A stretch of 64,000 nucleotides of DNA from Notamacropus eugenii (Eukaryota > Chordata > Mammalia > Diprotodontia > Macropodidae). Below are positions 21,764-33,129 of this stretch, piece by piece; the first letter of the stretch is position 1; every line of letters starts with the position of its first letter. A program made the position numbers and the translations under genes. Where the stretch lies: the NCBI RefSeq assembly GCF_028372415.1, contig NC_092874.1, positions 332,028,651 to 332,092,650 of the forward strand, written 5' to 3'. The notes under the pieces were generated by a model. The model did no database searches, was not told the origin of the DNA, and saw only the letters and a program-made list of their open reading frames with translations.

Positions 21764-23083
21764 TACCATGAATAAACTGGAGAAGCAAGGAATAGTGTAT
21801 TTATCAGATCTATGGAGAAGGGAAGAATTCTTTACTAAAGGAGAGATAGAATGCATTATGAAATGCAAAATGGATAACTTTGAGTACATTAAACTGAGAA
21901 GTTTTTGCACAACCAAACCCAATGCAACCAAAATCCGGAGGGATGTAGTAAATTGGGAAAAAATTTTTACAGCTAAGCTCGGGGATAAAGGCCTCATTTC
22001 TACAATATATAGAGAACTGACCCAAATGTATAATCATACAAGTCATTCCCCAATTGATAAATGGTCAAAGGATATGAACAGGCAATTTTCAGAGGAAGAA
22101 ATTAAAGCTATCTATAATCATATGAAAAAATGCTCTAAATCACTATTGGTTAGAGAGATGCAAATCAAAACAACTCTGAGGTACCACATCACACCTATAA
22201 GATTGGCAAACATGACAGAACAAGAAAATGATAAATGCTGGAGACGATGTGGGAGAGTTGGAACACTAATTCACTGTTGGTGGAGCTGCGAGCGCATCCA
22301 ACCATTCTGGAGAGCAATTTGGAACTATGCCCAAAGGGCTACAAAAATGTGCATACCCTTTGACCCAGCAATATCGCTACTAGGACTATATCCCCAAGAG
22401 ATCATAAAAATGGGAAAGGGTCCCACATGTACAAAAATATTTATAGCAGCACTCTATGTAGTTGCCAAAAACTGGAAGTCAAGGGGATGTCCATCAATTG
22501 GGGAATGGCTGAATAAATTATGGTATATGAATGTAATGGAGTACTATTGTGCCATAAGAAATGATGAACAAGAAGACTTCAGAGAGGCCTGGAAGGACTT
22601 ATATGACCTGATGCTGAGTGAAAGGAGCAGAACCAGGAGAACTTTATGCACAGCAACAACCACAGTGTGTGAGAGTTTTTTCTGGTAGACTTAGATTTTT
22701 GTAATAACACAAGAACTTCTGAAAAAAAAAAAAATCCCAATGGTGGACCTCAAGGCAAAATGCCTTCCACACTCAGAGAGAGAAATATGGAAGTCACTCA
22801 CATAATGTAGCAGATCATGTTTGTGTATGTGTATCTGTTTGTGTATCATGTTCTGATTTGTTATACGGATTCTTTCATTTATCTTAGTCTGACTACATAG
22901 CATGACTATAGTGAAAATATACTCAATAGGAAAGTATATGTAGAATCTATACAGAATTGTATGCAGTCGTGGGGAGGGAGGGAGGTAGTGGGGGGTGGGT
23001 GGGGAGGGATAAAATCGCAATTGTATGGCAGTGATTGTTAAACATTAAAAAAATAAAAAAATATATAAAAAAAAATAAAAAAA
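21764..23083 (+). mobile_element. Young 5'-truncated L1 with perfect target duplication
   Basis: It is flanked by an exact 15-bp duplication AAATACTTACCATGA (21749-21763 and 23084-23098) and ends in an A-rich tail. From 21765 to 22688 one frame stays open for about 307 codons and ends at TAG. It encodes the C-terminal part of L1 ORF2p: SPIDKWSKDMNRQFS, REMQIKTTLRYHITPIRLA, the Cys/His region CWRRCG...GTLIHCWWSC, IPFDPAISLLGLYP and GEWLNKLWYMNVMEYY. The apparatus upstream (endonuclease, reverse transcriptase) is absent because of 5' truncation. The 3'UTR (22689 to about 23050) holds a guanine-rich tract at 22970-23009. The open frame and intact duplication argue for a recent insertion. It is not a host gene. 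Confidence 0.95.
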
Positions 23084-23099
23084 AAATACTTACCATGAG

Positions 23100-23900
23100 C
23101 TTTGAAAAATAAGATGACACAATATCCCATGAAATGATGTTACTTCTTGCCTTTGAGTTCGCAATAAATCAACTCCACAAATTTCATTATTTGCCTTTCC
23201 AGAGTCCTTAGAGGCCATCCTTCCATTTAGCTACAACTTCCTCCTTTCTCTTGGTTTTGTTAATGGTGAGAATATAACAATTGATATGATCGAGATCTCC
23301 AAAAGCAGGTGCGCTCGTTATTCATTGGCCTAAAATGACTGTATTTCTTAGTATCCTCTGCCCTCTTTCCCAGTATTTTGCTATGATCATTCAGAGGCAC
23401 ATGGGGGCTTCCCAGGAATGAGGACAATTTTGTATTTTTCTTTGTGTAATGGGGTAAATCAGGAGATATTCCCCATCTCCAGTTTGCCTGACTGAAGCAC
23501 TTCCCATATGACTGAGCAATTCCTCTGAACCCTTCTGCCGAGTGAGCCTTATAATTTGGTCTCTTATGGACCAAACCAGTGACTCTTGGTTGGTAATCAC
23601 CTCCCCATGACTGGAGATTGTAACAAAGGTAATTGCCAGGAACAGCCGCCCCCTTACCAAGCTATAAGAGCTATAGAACAGCTCCACCTCCCTCTCTTCG
23701 GGACCCTGCCAAATTTGAGACATATCTCTGACTTTCAGCAAGGGGTGTAGGAGAGGTTTCTCTTCCCATCCTTATCATATCACCAAACAGCAATCCTGAG
23801 AAATGTTTCCACCCCCGTTGTGACCTCATGAGTTCAAGATGTTAGAAGTTACTGAGTTGGGTATACCTAACAGCTTGTCGGAGAAGATAGCTACCGCCAG
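23100..23900. other. Unclassified intergenic stretch, possibly an old LTR remnant
   Basis: I do not recognise this stretch. It has mixed composition, a few short frames on the - strand (23391-23741, 116 codons) and TATA-like AAGCTATAAGAGCTATAG at 23659-23676. It could be a degraded solo LTR on the - strand, but no ends or duplication are visible. Confidence 0.25.
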
Positions 23901-23994
23901 AAGACCTGAACTTGTGAGCTGCTCAGACCGTAAAGATTCACAATGAATCATCAGGCTGTCAGGAAAATGAAGGGTTTAACGGAGGGAAAGGGGA

Positions 23995-25260
23995 AGGAAA
24001 AGGACAGTTGCACAATTAGAGTTTGAAAGATGAATTGAGGCTTTTCTTGAAGAGGTGAGGGTTAGATCCTCTAAGGAGAAAGAAGCTGCTTGTCCTCCAA
24101 GGAATGATAATAGGATCAAAGTTCTCAAGTGAGAGATCATCCACGAAGGGTCACAAGAAGAGTAGGAGTCCTCTGGGGTAATGAGGCAGCTATTTGTTGG
24201 CCTGATCATGACAGAAAAGATATCTGCTGTCTTATCTGGGCATGTATTAAAGATTTTTAATAGAAAACCTACCAAGACATAAAAATGGATGACAACTACC
24301 CACTTCTGGTGATTCATATAAGTACAAATAACATTTCCACAAAGAATCTGTGAATTGTGAGCCAGCAATTGTGAAATCCTGAGTAGGAAACTGAAAACCA
24401 CTAGGAATACAGATTCCTTTTTCTTCATTGTTGTCTACTGCAAGCAAGGGATACAGAAAAAAAAAACTAATTTGGGAAGTGAACAGTTGGCTATGAAGGT
24501 GGTATCTGAGAATGGGATATGGATTTCTGGATCATGGCTTACAACAAAGAAATGACATATTCCTGACTAAAGATGGAATATACCTAACAAAGGCTGGTAA
24601 GGAAATTTGTTAAGTGCCATAAAAAAATCCAAACTCATATAAACTATAAAAAGAATGAAGATAAAACCTACATACATCTCCCTAGTTAGATACTGTAAAG
24701 TGTAGCCACAAAGAAAGAGTAGCAGCTGAGACACCCAGAAGTTCACAGGAGACAAAATCCAAGGATAGAGTTAGTGATCAAACTCATGTCTTCCAAGGCA
24801 AGAAGAGGAGCCACTGATACTTGGTGGGATGAAACCCATAACTGGACCATGGCTCTGGATTCAAAAGAAACAGGGTAGGTAAAAGGGGCTGGAGTGGGGA
24901 GATCAAGAGGTGATTTTGTCATTAGAATAAAATACAGGGCATCTAGACAGAAAGAAAAACTATTTGAATTTGGGAAACAGGTCAAAAGCCTCACACAGAG
25001 GTATGACAACTGTAGTAATTGAGGCTATAGTTATTCATTCAAACATATGCCAGAGCCCTCTCTCTGCCAAAAGCAGAACAGCTAATAACTTCTTGGGTTG
25101 CCTTAGTGATAATTTCATGCTTCGGAAAGTAGAGGAACCCGTAAGTGGAAATTCTCTTCTGGTGATTCTTACGAAAAGGGAAGAACTAGATTTCTGGGAC
25201 AGAAATGATGGAAACACTGCGGAGAAGTAACCATTCAGTGCTTTTTGTTACTGACACTAG
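23995..25260 (+). mobile_element. CR1/L3 LINE, sense: ORF1 esterase and ORF2 endonuclease remnants
   Basis: Translations in several frames recall L3. At 24295-24340 HPLLVIHISTNNI resembles the esterase block VIHVGTNDI. At 24520-24595 YGFLDHGL and NDIFLTKDGIYLTKAG resemble the ORF1 C-terminus. At 24808-24860 ATDTWWDETHNWTMALDS resembles the endonuclease block ITETWWD. Stops and frame changes are frequent. No longer host function is implied. The sequence 25260-26339 shows nothing recognisable. Confidence 0.65.
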
Positions 25261-26354
25261 ACAGAACCTATTTACCTGAACTGAGACTTTATATGCAAAA
25301 CAGAGCTCATTGAATGTTAAATGCAACTTTAATGTGTATGTGTTACTCATGTAGGTGAAGTATGTGTCTGAGTGGATTATTCAAATGTGGCTCACAGGGA
25401 GTCATGAAAAGACATCTCTGGAAGCTCACCTACCGAAACAGTCTAGGGGGAAATGATTTTGTTCCAGAGTTCAAACTGCCTTCCTGTGTTGCTGTCCCTC
25501 AAAGAAGAAGGAGTACTCCAAGCTTATATCCTAAGGACTGATCCCCTACAAAATGCTACTTATACAAAAGATCATCACAAATAGTGAGCAGCAAATAAAC
25601 CTATTTATCCAAGAATATAGCAAACAGAAATCAGGGAAGTTATACAGATTGTAACAGATCAAGTATAATACACAGAATGAATGAGCTTTCTCATTGGAGC
25701 AAGTATATGTGTGTATTTATCTACATAGATAGGGATATGAAATTCTCTGAAGTCTTTAAAAAGACAAATTGTAAATAAGGAACATTTGGAAATACCAGCT
25801 CCTTTCCAGGTCAGCTCACTCTCCCTCTGCTATAAGAACCAAGAAAATCTCTCCTCCCAAGATTTCTCCACAATTCCACTCCTCACCCAGGCAAACAGCA
25901 TTGAGGATCTATGCAAATGATCCAAGCTTGTACCCTCGTTTACACACCAAATATAGATAGAAATAGATGGATGGAGAGTTACTATGATTTATCATACATG
26001 TGCTTTTGACAGAACTGGGGAGTAATTTTTACGTTCTGCTTAAAATAAGTTGTATCCATTTAAGAAGAACCAGTAGTTGGAGGAAAAAAACTGTACATGA
26101 GGCAGTTTTAGACAATTACCAAACTTATGGCTCTGTCTTGTATGTGCAAGGCAGGCAGGTAATGTGGATTATATGGAAAGAAACTTCATTTAATTGTCTA
26201 AATGCTTTGGACATAAACCACACTTAATGTTTGTTTAAATGAGGAAATTAAAGTTATAAATCTAATTTTCTTGGTACTTAGGCAGAATGACAACTGTCTT
26301 TATTAACCTTCTTTCTAATGTATTCCTAGGGGAGAGGAGAATAATTGCACTTTT

Positions 26355-29102
26355 TTTTTAATTTTAATTAATTTATTTAACTTTTAACATTCATTTTCAC
26401 AAAATTTTGGGTTCCAAATTTTCTCCCCATTTGTCACCTCCCCCCACCCCAAAACACTGAGCATTCTAATTGCCCCTATCACCAATCTGCCCTCTCTTCT
26501 ATCATCCCTTCCTTCCCTTGTCCCCATCTTCTCTTTCTTCCTGTAGAGCCACATAACTATCTATACCCCTTTACCTGTATTTCTTATTTCCTAGTGGCAA
26601 GAACAGTACTCGACAGTTGTTCCTAAAACTTTGAGTTCCAACTTCTCTTCATCCCTCCCTCCCCACCCATTCCCTTTGGAAGGCAAGCAATTCAATATAG
26701 GCCATATCTGTGTAGTTTTGCAAATGACTTCCATAATAGTTGTGTTGTGTAAGACTAACTATATTTCCCTCCATCCTATCCTGCCCCCCATTGCTTCTAT
26801 TCTCTCTTTTGATCCTGTCCCTCCCCAAGAGTGTTGACTTCTAATTGCTCCCTCCTCCCATTACCCTCCCTTCCATCATCCCTCCCACCCTGCTTATCCC
26901 CTTATCCCCCACTTTCCTGTATTGTAAGATAGGTTTTCATACCAAAATGAGTGTACATTTTATTCCTTCCTTGAGTCGAATGTGATGAGAGTAACATCAT
27001 GTTTTTCTCTCACCTCCCTTCTTTTCCCCTCTACTAAAAAGTCTTTTGCTTGCCTCTTTTGTGAGAGATAATTTGCCCCATTCCATTTCTCCCTTTCTCC
27101 TCCCAATATATTTCTCTCTCACCCCTTAATTTCATTTAAGATATGATCCCATCCTATTCAATTCACTCTGTGCTCTCTGTCTCTGTGTGTGTGTGTGTAA
27201 TCCCACAAACTACTCAGATACTGAAAAGTTTCAAGAGTTACAAATATTTTCTTTCCATGTAGGAATGTAAACAGTTCAACTTTAGTAAGTCCCTTATGAC
27301 TTTTCTTTGCTGTTTACCTTTTCATGCTTCTCTTCATTCTTGTGTTTGAAAGTCAAATTTTCTTTTCAGCTCTGGTCTTTTCATCAAGAATGCCTGAAAG
27401 TCCCCAATTTCATTGAAAGACCATTTTTTCCCCTGAAGTATTATACTCAGTTTTGCTGGGTAGGTGATTCTTGGTTTTAGTCCTAGTTCCTTTGACTTCT
27501 GGAATATCATATTCCACACCCTTCAATCCCTTAATGTAGAAGCTGCTAGATCTTGTGCTATCCTGATTGTATTTCCACAATACTTGAATTGTTTCTTTCG
27601 AGCTGCTTGCAATATTTTCTCCTTGACCAGGGAACTCTGGAATTTGGCCACAATGTTCCTAGGAGTTTCTCTTTTTGGATCTCTTTCAGGCGGTGATCTG
27701 TGGATTCCCTGAATACTTATTTTGCCCTCTGGTTCTAGAATCTCAGGGCAGTTTTCCTTGATCATTTCATGAAAGATGATGTCTAGGCTCTTTTTTTGAT
27801 CATGGCTTTCAGGTAGTCCCATCATTTTTAAGTTGTCTCTCCTGGATCTATTTTCCAGGTCAGTTGTTTTTCCAATGAGATATTTCACATTATCTTCTAT
27901 TTTTTCATTCTTTTGGTTTTGTTTTGTGATTTCTTGGTTTCTCATAAAGTCATTAGCCTCCATCTGTTCCATTCTAATTTTGAAGGAACTATTTTCTTCA
28001 GTGAGCTTTTGAACCTCCTTTTCCATTTGGTTAATTCTGCTTTTGAAAGCATTCTTCTCCTCATTGACTTTTTGAACCTCTTTTGCCAATTGAGTTAGCC
28101 TATTTTTCAAGATGTGATTTTCTTCAGCATTTTTTGGGGTCTCCTTTAGTAAGGTGTTGACCTGCTTTTCATGCTTTTCTTTCATCTCTCTCATTTCTCT
28201 TCCCAGTTTTTCCTCCATCTCTCTTACTTGATTTTCAAAATCCTTTTTGAGCTCTTCCATGGCCTGAGCCCATGGTATATTTATTTTGGATGTGTGGGAT
28301 ACAGAAGCCTTGACTTCTGTGTCTTTCCCTGATGGTAAGCATTGTTCTTCCTCATCAGAAAGGAAGGGAGGAATTATCTGTTCACCAAGAAAGTAACCTT
28401 CTATAGTCTTTTTTTTTTTTCCCTTTTCTGGGCATTTTCCCAGCCAGTGACTTGACTTCTGAGTTTTCTTTCCACTCCCACCATGCCTCCAGATCCGCCC
28501 AGCCAGTGCTTGGGGTCTGAGATTCAAATGCTGCTTCCCAGCCTCAGGGCTTTGGGGGGGGCAAGGCTGCTATTCAGTGTGAGATTAAGTTCAGGTGTTC
28601 AGGTGGGGGCAGGGCCGCCACACAGGGCTCAGTTCCCTCAGGGGGTTTATGCAGAGACCTTCAACAATGATCCAAGCTCCTGCCTGCTTGGGGAGCCCTG
28701 GTCTGGTGCAGCCTCTGCTGCTGCCTCCCGAGGGGGCCTGAGTTATGGGGACACCCCACTCCCCTCTCTACCAGCCAAAGAGACCCTCTCACCGACCCTT
28801 GTCACCTGTGGGTGGAGGGACCTGCGTGGCCACTGGAGATTCTGTCCCTGAACTGCTCGGATCTGTTCCTCTCTGTGCCACGCGGCCAAGGCAGGGCTGG
28901 GCTCTGCTCCAGTCTGGTGCACGACGGACCTTTCGCATCAGGTTTTCAGGTCTCTCTGGAACAGAAATCTTGTCCGCTCCGTTGTTCTGTGGCTTCTGCT
29001 GCTCCAGAATTTGTTGGGAGTTCTTCTTTACAGATATTTTATGAGCTGTGGGTTCGGAGCTAGCATATGTGTGTCTTTCTACTCCTCCATCTTGGCTCCT
29101 CC
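26355..29102 (-). mobile_element. Complete HAL1 (half-L1) retrotransposon
   Basis: This 2.75-kb element on the - strand lacks ORF2. Its 5' end is at 29087-29102 (CCATCTTGGCTCCTCC reversed gives GGAGGAGCCAAGATGG, as in L1). A GC-rich 5'UTR of about 0.66 kb is followed by ORF1, a roughly 1-kb 3'UTR (26355-27333; pyrimidine-rich on +, with a GT microsatellite at 27181-27199) and a T-rich left end, the poly-A tail. Flanking duplication AATAATTGCACTTTT (26340-26354) against AATAACTGAACTTTT (29103-29117), two mismatches in 15, indicates moderate age. The structure fits HAL1, which needs L1 proteins for mobility. Confidence 0.88.
27334..28435 (-). pseudogene. HAL1 ORF1 (L1 ORF1p-like), nearly intact
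   Basis: The frame encodes an L1 ORF1p-type nucleic-acid chaperone. It has an N-terminal basic stretch, a long coiled coil (heptads through EELKKDFENQVREMEEKLG to RMEQMEANDFMRNQEITKQ), the RNA-recognition domain (DLENRSRRDNLKMMGLPE) and the C-terminal domain (RNIVAKFQSSLVKEKILQAA; SYPAKLS-like TYPAKLSI in the last part). Two defects are visible. A TGA at 27525-27523 stands where CGA (Arg) is expected, and the same frame then continues to 27334. A 12-base A run just after the natural start MPRKGKKKK (ATG at 28435-28433) shifts the frame by one. Otherwise about 365 codons are sound. ORF1p from this family binds its own RNA in the cytoplasm. Confidence 0.8.
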
Positions 29103-29344
29103 AATAACTGAACTTTTAAGAAATATTTCAGTGCTCTGCTTCATGTCTAGTTCCATATGAAACTTGCTCTTTTTGTAACTTGCTTCCAGCTATTACACAC
29201 TTATAGTAAAATGTGTCAGTTGACAGAGCAATTTACTTTGCTCCTTAGTGCCATTTCTTCCAGTGTTTTCCTTTTCCATTGCCTTCTATATGTATTTGCT
29301 CTGTTCAAATGTGAAGCATTTTTCAAACTTGAAAAATGCCATGT

Positions 29345-29810
29345 GAATGTTGCTTTGTCCTTTGTTTTTGAAAAGAGCCAATGACATCACAAGGGTGATG
29401 TCTTGACTTACATGTTAATTAGATTTCAGGTAGGCACAGTTAGCAGAATTCTCAGCCTCACTCTCTCTTCCAGAATCTTTGAATCTAGTAGCAGGACAAA
29501 AGCCATGATGACTGGCGTGGATGACCTTGGCATCTCCAATGTCTGACCAAGCTCTGAGTGCTTCAGCCACCTTCACAGCCATGGAGAAAACATTGTTCCC
29601 ATCCATCCATTCTGCCAGGACAAGTCTTCACATGCTTGAGGTAGATATTCTCCTAACTCATCAATGAGGTTGAGATCAGTTACCCTCAACCCGGTTTAGC
29701 CCATTTGTATGTCAAGATGGTTTTGCAGGGTGTGGCCACTGCACATGCTACAGATTCTTGAAGCCACAGGTAAGAGTAGAATGACAGATAGACTCCAAAG
29801 GTGGATGGGT
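29345..29810. mobile_element. Marsupial dispersed repeat (RTE-linked SINE type), family not assigned
   Basis: It starts TTGTCCTTTGTTTTTGAAAA, then CAATGACATCACAAGGGTGA, GATGACCTTGGCATCTCC, AATGTCTGACCAAGCTCTGA and CGGTTTAGCCCATTTG. I recall this block as repeated in marsupial genomes, probably tied to RTE, but cannot verify the family name. The copy is moderately diverged. Confidence 0.45.
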
Positions 29811-29949
29811 TGCTCTTGAAAAAGGCCCAGAAAGCCCTCACACTAGAGGTGCTAATCCTCCCTATACCCCCATATAAATGTAGTACCTTATTTCCCCTTT
29901 CACACATGGTACCCCCAGAATTGCTACTCCAGGTTCCTTTCTACATGGA

Positions 29950-30200
29950 TTGCTAATAATAATAATAGCTTATACTCATAGCCCAATTTACAGTTTACAA
30001 AGTACGTAAGGTCCAATTTCTAGTTTGATTCTCACAGCAGCCCTGTAAAGCAGATAGTGCAGGTCTTTTCCCCATTTACAAATGAAGAAACAGAGTCACA
30101 GAAAGCCTAAGCGATTCACCCAAGGCCACACAGCTAGGAATCAGAAGAACCCAGACTCAAACCCAGGTCATCTGACTCCAAATCCAGCACCCTTTCTCAG
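29950..30200 (+). mobile_element. MIR-type SINE
   Basis: TAATAATAATAGCTTATACT, CCCATTTACAAATGAAGAAA, AAGGCCACACAGCTAGGAAT and the closing CATCTGACTCCAAATCCAGC are the MIR blocks in order. Confidence 0.75.
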
Positions 30201-30204
30201 TCAC

Positions 30205-30470
30205 TTGCCTCATCATGGGCAGAATATCAGACCTTAAGTCTAGAAGACCCAAGTTCAAATCTCACCTCAGACTCTTACTACTAGTTGTGTGATTCTGGGC
30301 AAGTCACAAGTCATTGCCTCAGTTTCCTCATCTGTAAAATAGGGATAATAATAGCACTAACCTACCAAGATTGTTGTAAAGATCACATTAGATAATTATA
30401 AAGCACTTAGCAGCTGGGCCAGAGGACGTGCTATATAAATGTTCACTATTATTTTCATCGTTATTGTTAT
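30205..30470 (+). mobile_element. Marsupial SINE, nearly full length
   Basis: AGAAGACCCAAGTTCAAATC, TGTGTGATTCTGGGCAAGTC, TTTCCTCATCTGTAAAATAG and TGCTATATAAATGTTCACTA follow the marsupial/MIR-like SINE consensus. It directly follows the MIR on its left. Confidence 0.75.
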
Positions 30471-30604
30471 TCCATTTCCCTGCTTTGCTCCCCTCTCTTT
30501 CATCCATTTCTTTCCAAGTTTCACCATCCTCCAGTATTCAGCTTGGTATCCCTCTGATGGTTTTCTGTCTGTGACTGGTTTCTTCCTTTTCCCTCTTCTG
30601 AAAT

Positions 30605-30815
30605 TTAATTTGATTCAATAAGTATTTATTATGTCCCTTCCTTTTTCCAAGCATTATTAGGTCCCTTCTGTTTTTTCTGTGCTCAATTTTGGAGATAAAC
30701 AAAAACGGGCCCCGTTCTCAAAGCGTTTATATTCTTCAGGATGGGGAGGATATAAAACATATAGTACAGATAAGTACAAAATATATGCAAAACAAATACA
30801 AAGTAATTTTTTTTA
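30605..30815 (-). mobile_element. L2 3' end, antisense
   Basis: It opens with TTCAATAAGTATTTATTATG (reversed L2 tail) and goes on with GGGCCCCGTTCTCAAAGCGT, matching the antisense L2 block CCC-GCCCTCAAGGAG-TTA. Confidence 0.65.
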
Positions 30816-30944
30816 AGATTCAAGAATTAAGCTGAAACAAGCCTTAATTGTTATCTAAGCCAATCCCTTTTACAACTGACAAAGGTCACCTGGTGTCAGC
30901 AGACTTGGATCAACTGTTAATACAAACTGAATATGATGAATCCG

Positions 30945-31090
30945 TTAACCATTCTGAGCTCCAATTTTATCACCTATAAAAACTGACCATAAAAGCACCT
31001 TCCTCACAGGATTATTGAGAGGATCAAAAGAAATGATGAAAATAAAGCATTTTGCAAACTTTAAAAAATGCCACATAAATGTCGTATCTG
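30945..31090 (+). mobile_element. SINE fragment (MIR/marsupial type)
   Basis: CTCCAATTTTATCACCTATA, then CTTCCTCACAGGATTATTGA and ATAAAGCATTTTGCAAACTT, the right half of the SINE. Confidence 0.6.
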
Positions 31091-31204
31091 TGGCATCCCT
31101 CCCACCTTTACACATGGTATCTGCAGGAATAGCTGTCTCAGGTTCAAGATCCTCCACAGGTCAATGTCCACTCCAAACAACAGCTCACACTTCTTCATCA
31201 ATTA

Positions 31205-31985
31205 ATTTCCTTTTTCTCCAGTCAGTCACAGAATCACTAAATTTGAGAGCTGGAAGGGGCCTCATTTAGTCTAAACTATTGGTAAAAACAAGTTCCACTA
31301 CAACATACCTTACCAGTCACTCAGCTTCAAAGTGAAGACCTCTAAGTGACACCACTGGTTCTCAGAGCAGCCCCTTCTCCTTTTAATAGCTCTAATTATT
31401 AGGAAGTCTTTCCTGACGTCAAGCTGAAATTGGTCTCTTTGCAGCTTCCACCTCCTCATTCTGTCCTCTGGAGCCAAGCAGAATAAATCTAATCACCCAT
31501 TCACATAACAGGCACTTGAGGAAGGCTATCCTGTTCCCTCTCCACTGCCCCACCAAATCTTTTCTTCTCCATGCTAACTAAATATGCCCAGTTCCTCCAA
31601 CCAATCCTTATATAATGCGGATTCAAGGCAGTGAACCAAACTGGTTAGACACTCTCCAGCTAATCAATGTCCAAAAATGAATGCAATCCTCCAGATGAAG
31701 TCTGACGGGGGTAGAGTACAGTAGGACCATCTCTTCCTTATTCCTAAAAGTTCTATGCCTCTTGAGGCAGCCCAACATGACTTTCACTTTTTTGGCTTCC
31801 ATGTTACAATGCAATTACAATCGTACCTTGCAATGCACTAAGAGCTCTAGATCTTTTTCAGAACAACTGCTATCTAATCATGTCTTTTTTATACCCAAAT
31901 GCAAGGCTTTTACATATATCCCTATTGAATTTCATATTATTAGATTCAATTCAATGCTCTAATCAATCAAAATCCTTTCAGAGCA
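31205..31985 (-). mobile_element. CR1/L3 LINE 3' region, antisense
   Basis: It starts with CACAGAATCACTAAATTTGA (reversed CR1 terminus). Then come AAGTCTTTCCTGACGTCAAG, GAGCCAAGCAGAATAAATCT, AATATGCCCAGTTCCTCC and TTTGGCTTCCATGTTACA, the well-known antisense CR1 3' sequence of amniotes. About 780 bp, diverged. A further piece of the same region is at 40590-40830. Confidence 0.75.
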
Positions 31986-31989
31986 GAAG

Positions 31990-33120
31990 CAAAGCTATGA
32001 TGGAAGAGTAATAGGAAGAAATACAGCAAGTTTCCCCCAACAAAATTCCTCCGAAGAGATCTAGAAAACACACCAAACTGAAGACTGATAGGGAAATCCA
32101 AGGAAAAGGTCACTGTGAGTCATCTTGCCAGACTATGTCTGCCTAGGAAGACAGAGAGCTCTACGGACACTTGAGATAGGGCTGAGCAAGGAGCACTCCA
32201 TCACAGGGAGAATACAGTAGTATATGGAAAGAAAAAAAATGCATCCACAAATTTAAGTTTAATCTGCATCGATCACGTTTTCTCCATCACTTTCTTAAAT
32301 CTAGAAAAAAAATAAAACAATAAGCCAAGTCCTGATTTGTAGTGTTTGATTTCTGAGGTGTAAATGCCAACACTAAGTATTTGATAAGCCTGTAAGAGCA
32401 GGCTCCCACACATCCCTGCACAGGAATCACACTTGAAAGGGAAGTCCACGGGTGAGGAATATGTTGGGAGTGTCCACTCACTGCAGGATGACGTTAGATT
32501 AGGTAAGGTTATGGCACTGTCCACAGTGGACCTGCTCCTCACTGAGCATATCTCCATTGAAAAGGCAGCTCCACTGACACAGACGGACCTGCTCCACCAC
32601 AGAATTATTGGTGTCTTTCCTTGAGCTTGCTGCTTGCTGGGCACAGTGCCTGCTCAGTGTACCTCTGCTTCTCACTGGGTGCTATGGTGTGGAATGATTT
32701 TTGCCTTTCTGGGCCTTTATTCTCTTGGGGTGTAGTGGTAACAGAAGACGGATAGTTCTTTGGTCTGAAAGGACACACAGCTAACAAAAGCCAAGCAGAC
32801 AGCTCCTGGGCCAAGGTTGGGTATGTCTTTTTCTACTTATTGGCCAAAGAATAAACATTCTATTTCAGAGAAATACTTACCTTTGGTCCCTTTTATCCCT
32901 CTCTGGCTAAGCTGCAAATGAATTTGAGCCAGGACAAAAGGAAATCCAGAAAGGCAAGGACACTGTTCTCTACCCATCCCTGTCTTTAGTATATGTAGTT
33001 GTTAAGATACCTGAAGTACCTGTCTCAGAGGCAGTATCATGTTTGGAAAATCAAACTACCACTCTGTGATGGCAAGCAAAGTAGGATCTTTTGCTGTTTT
33101 TGTTTTAGTATAATCAAGTA
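31990..33120. other. No recognisable feature
   Basis: No repeat or gene is recognised. A 123-codon frame on the - strand (32273-32644) has a pair of Cys-x-x-Cys motifs (CDSC-AGMC), but no start context, splice structure or family match that I can see. I treat it as chance. Confidence 0.3.
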
Positions 33121-33129
33121 CCTCTGAAT

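Noticed and set aside
21651-22688. 345-codon open frame that could pass for a host gene
   Set aside because: From 21765 on it is L1 ORF2 inside an insertion with a target duplication; the first 38 codons are flanking DNA that happens to be open.
32273-32644. 123-codon - strand frame with a CxxC pair
   Set aside because: No recognisable family, no splice sites that fit, no start context; it may be chance or part of an unknown repeat.
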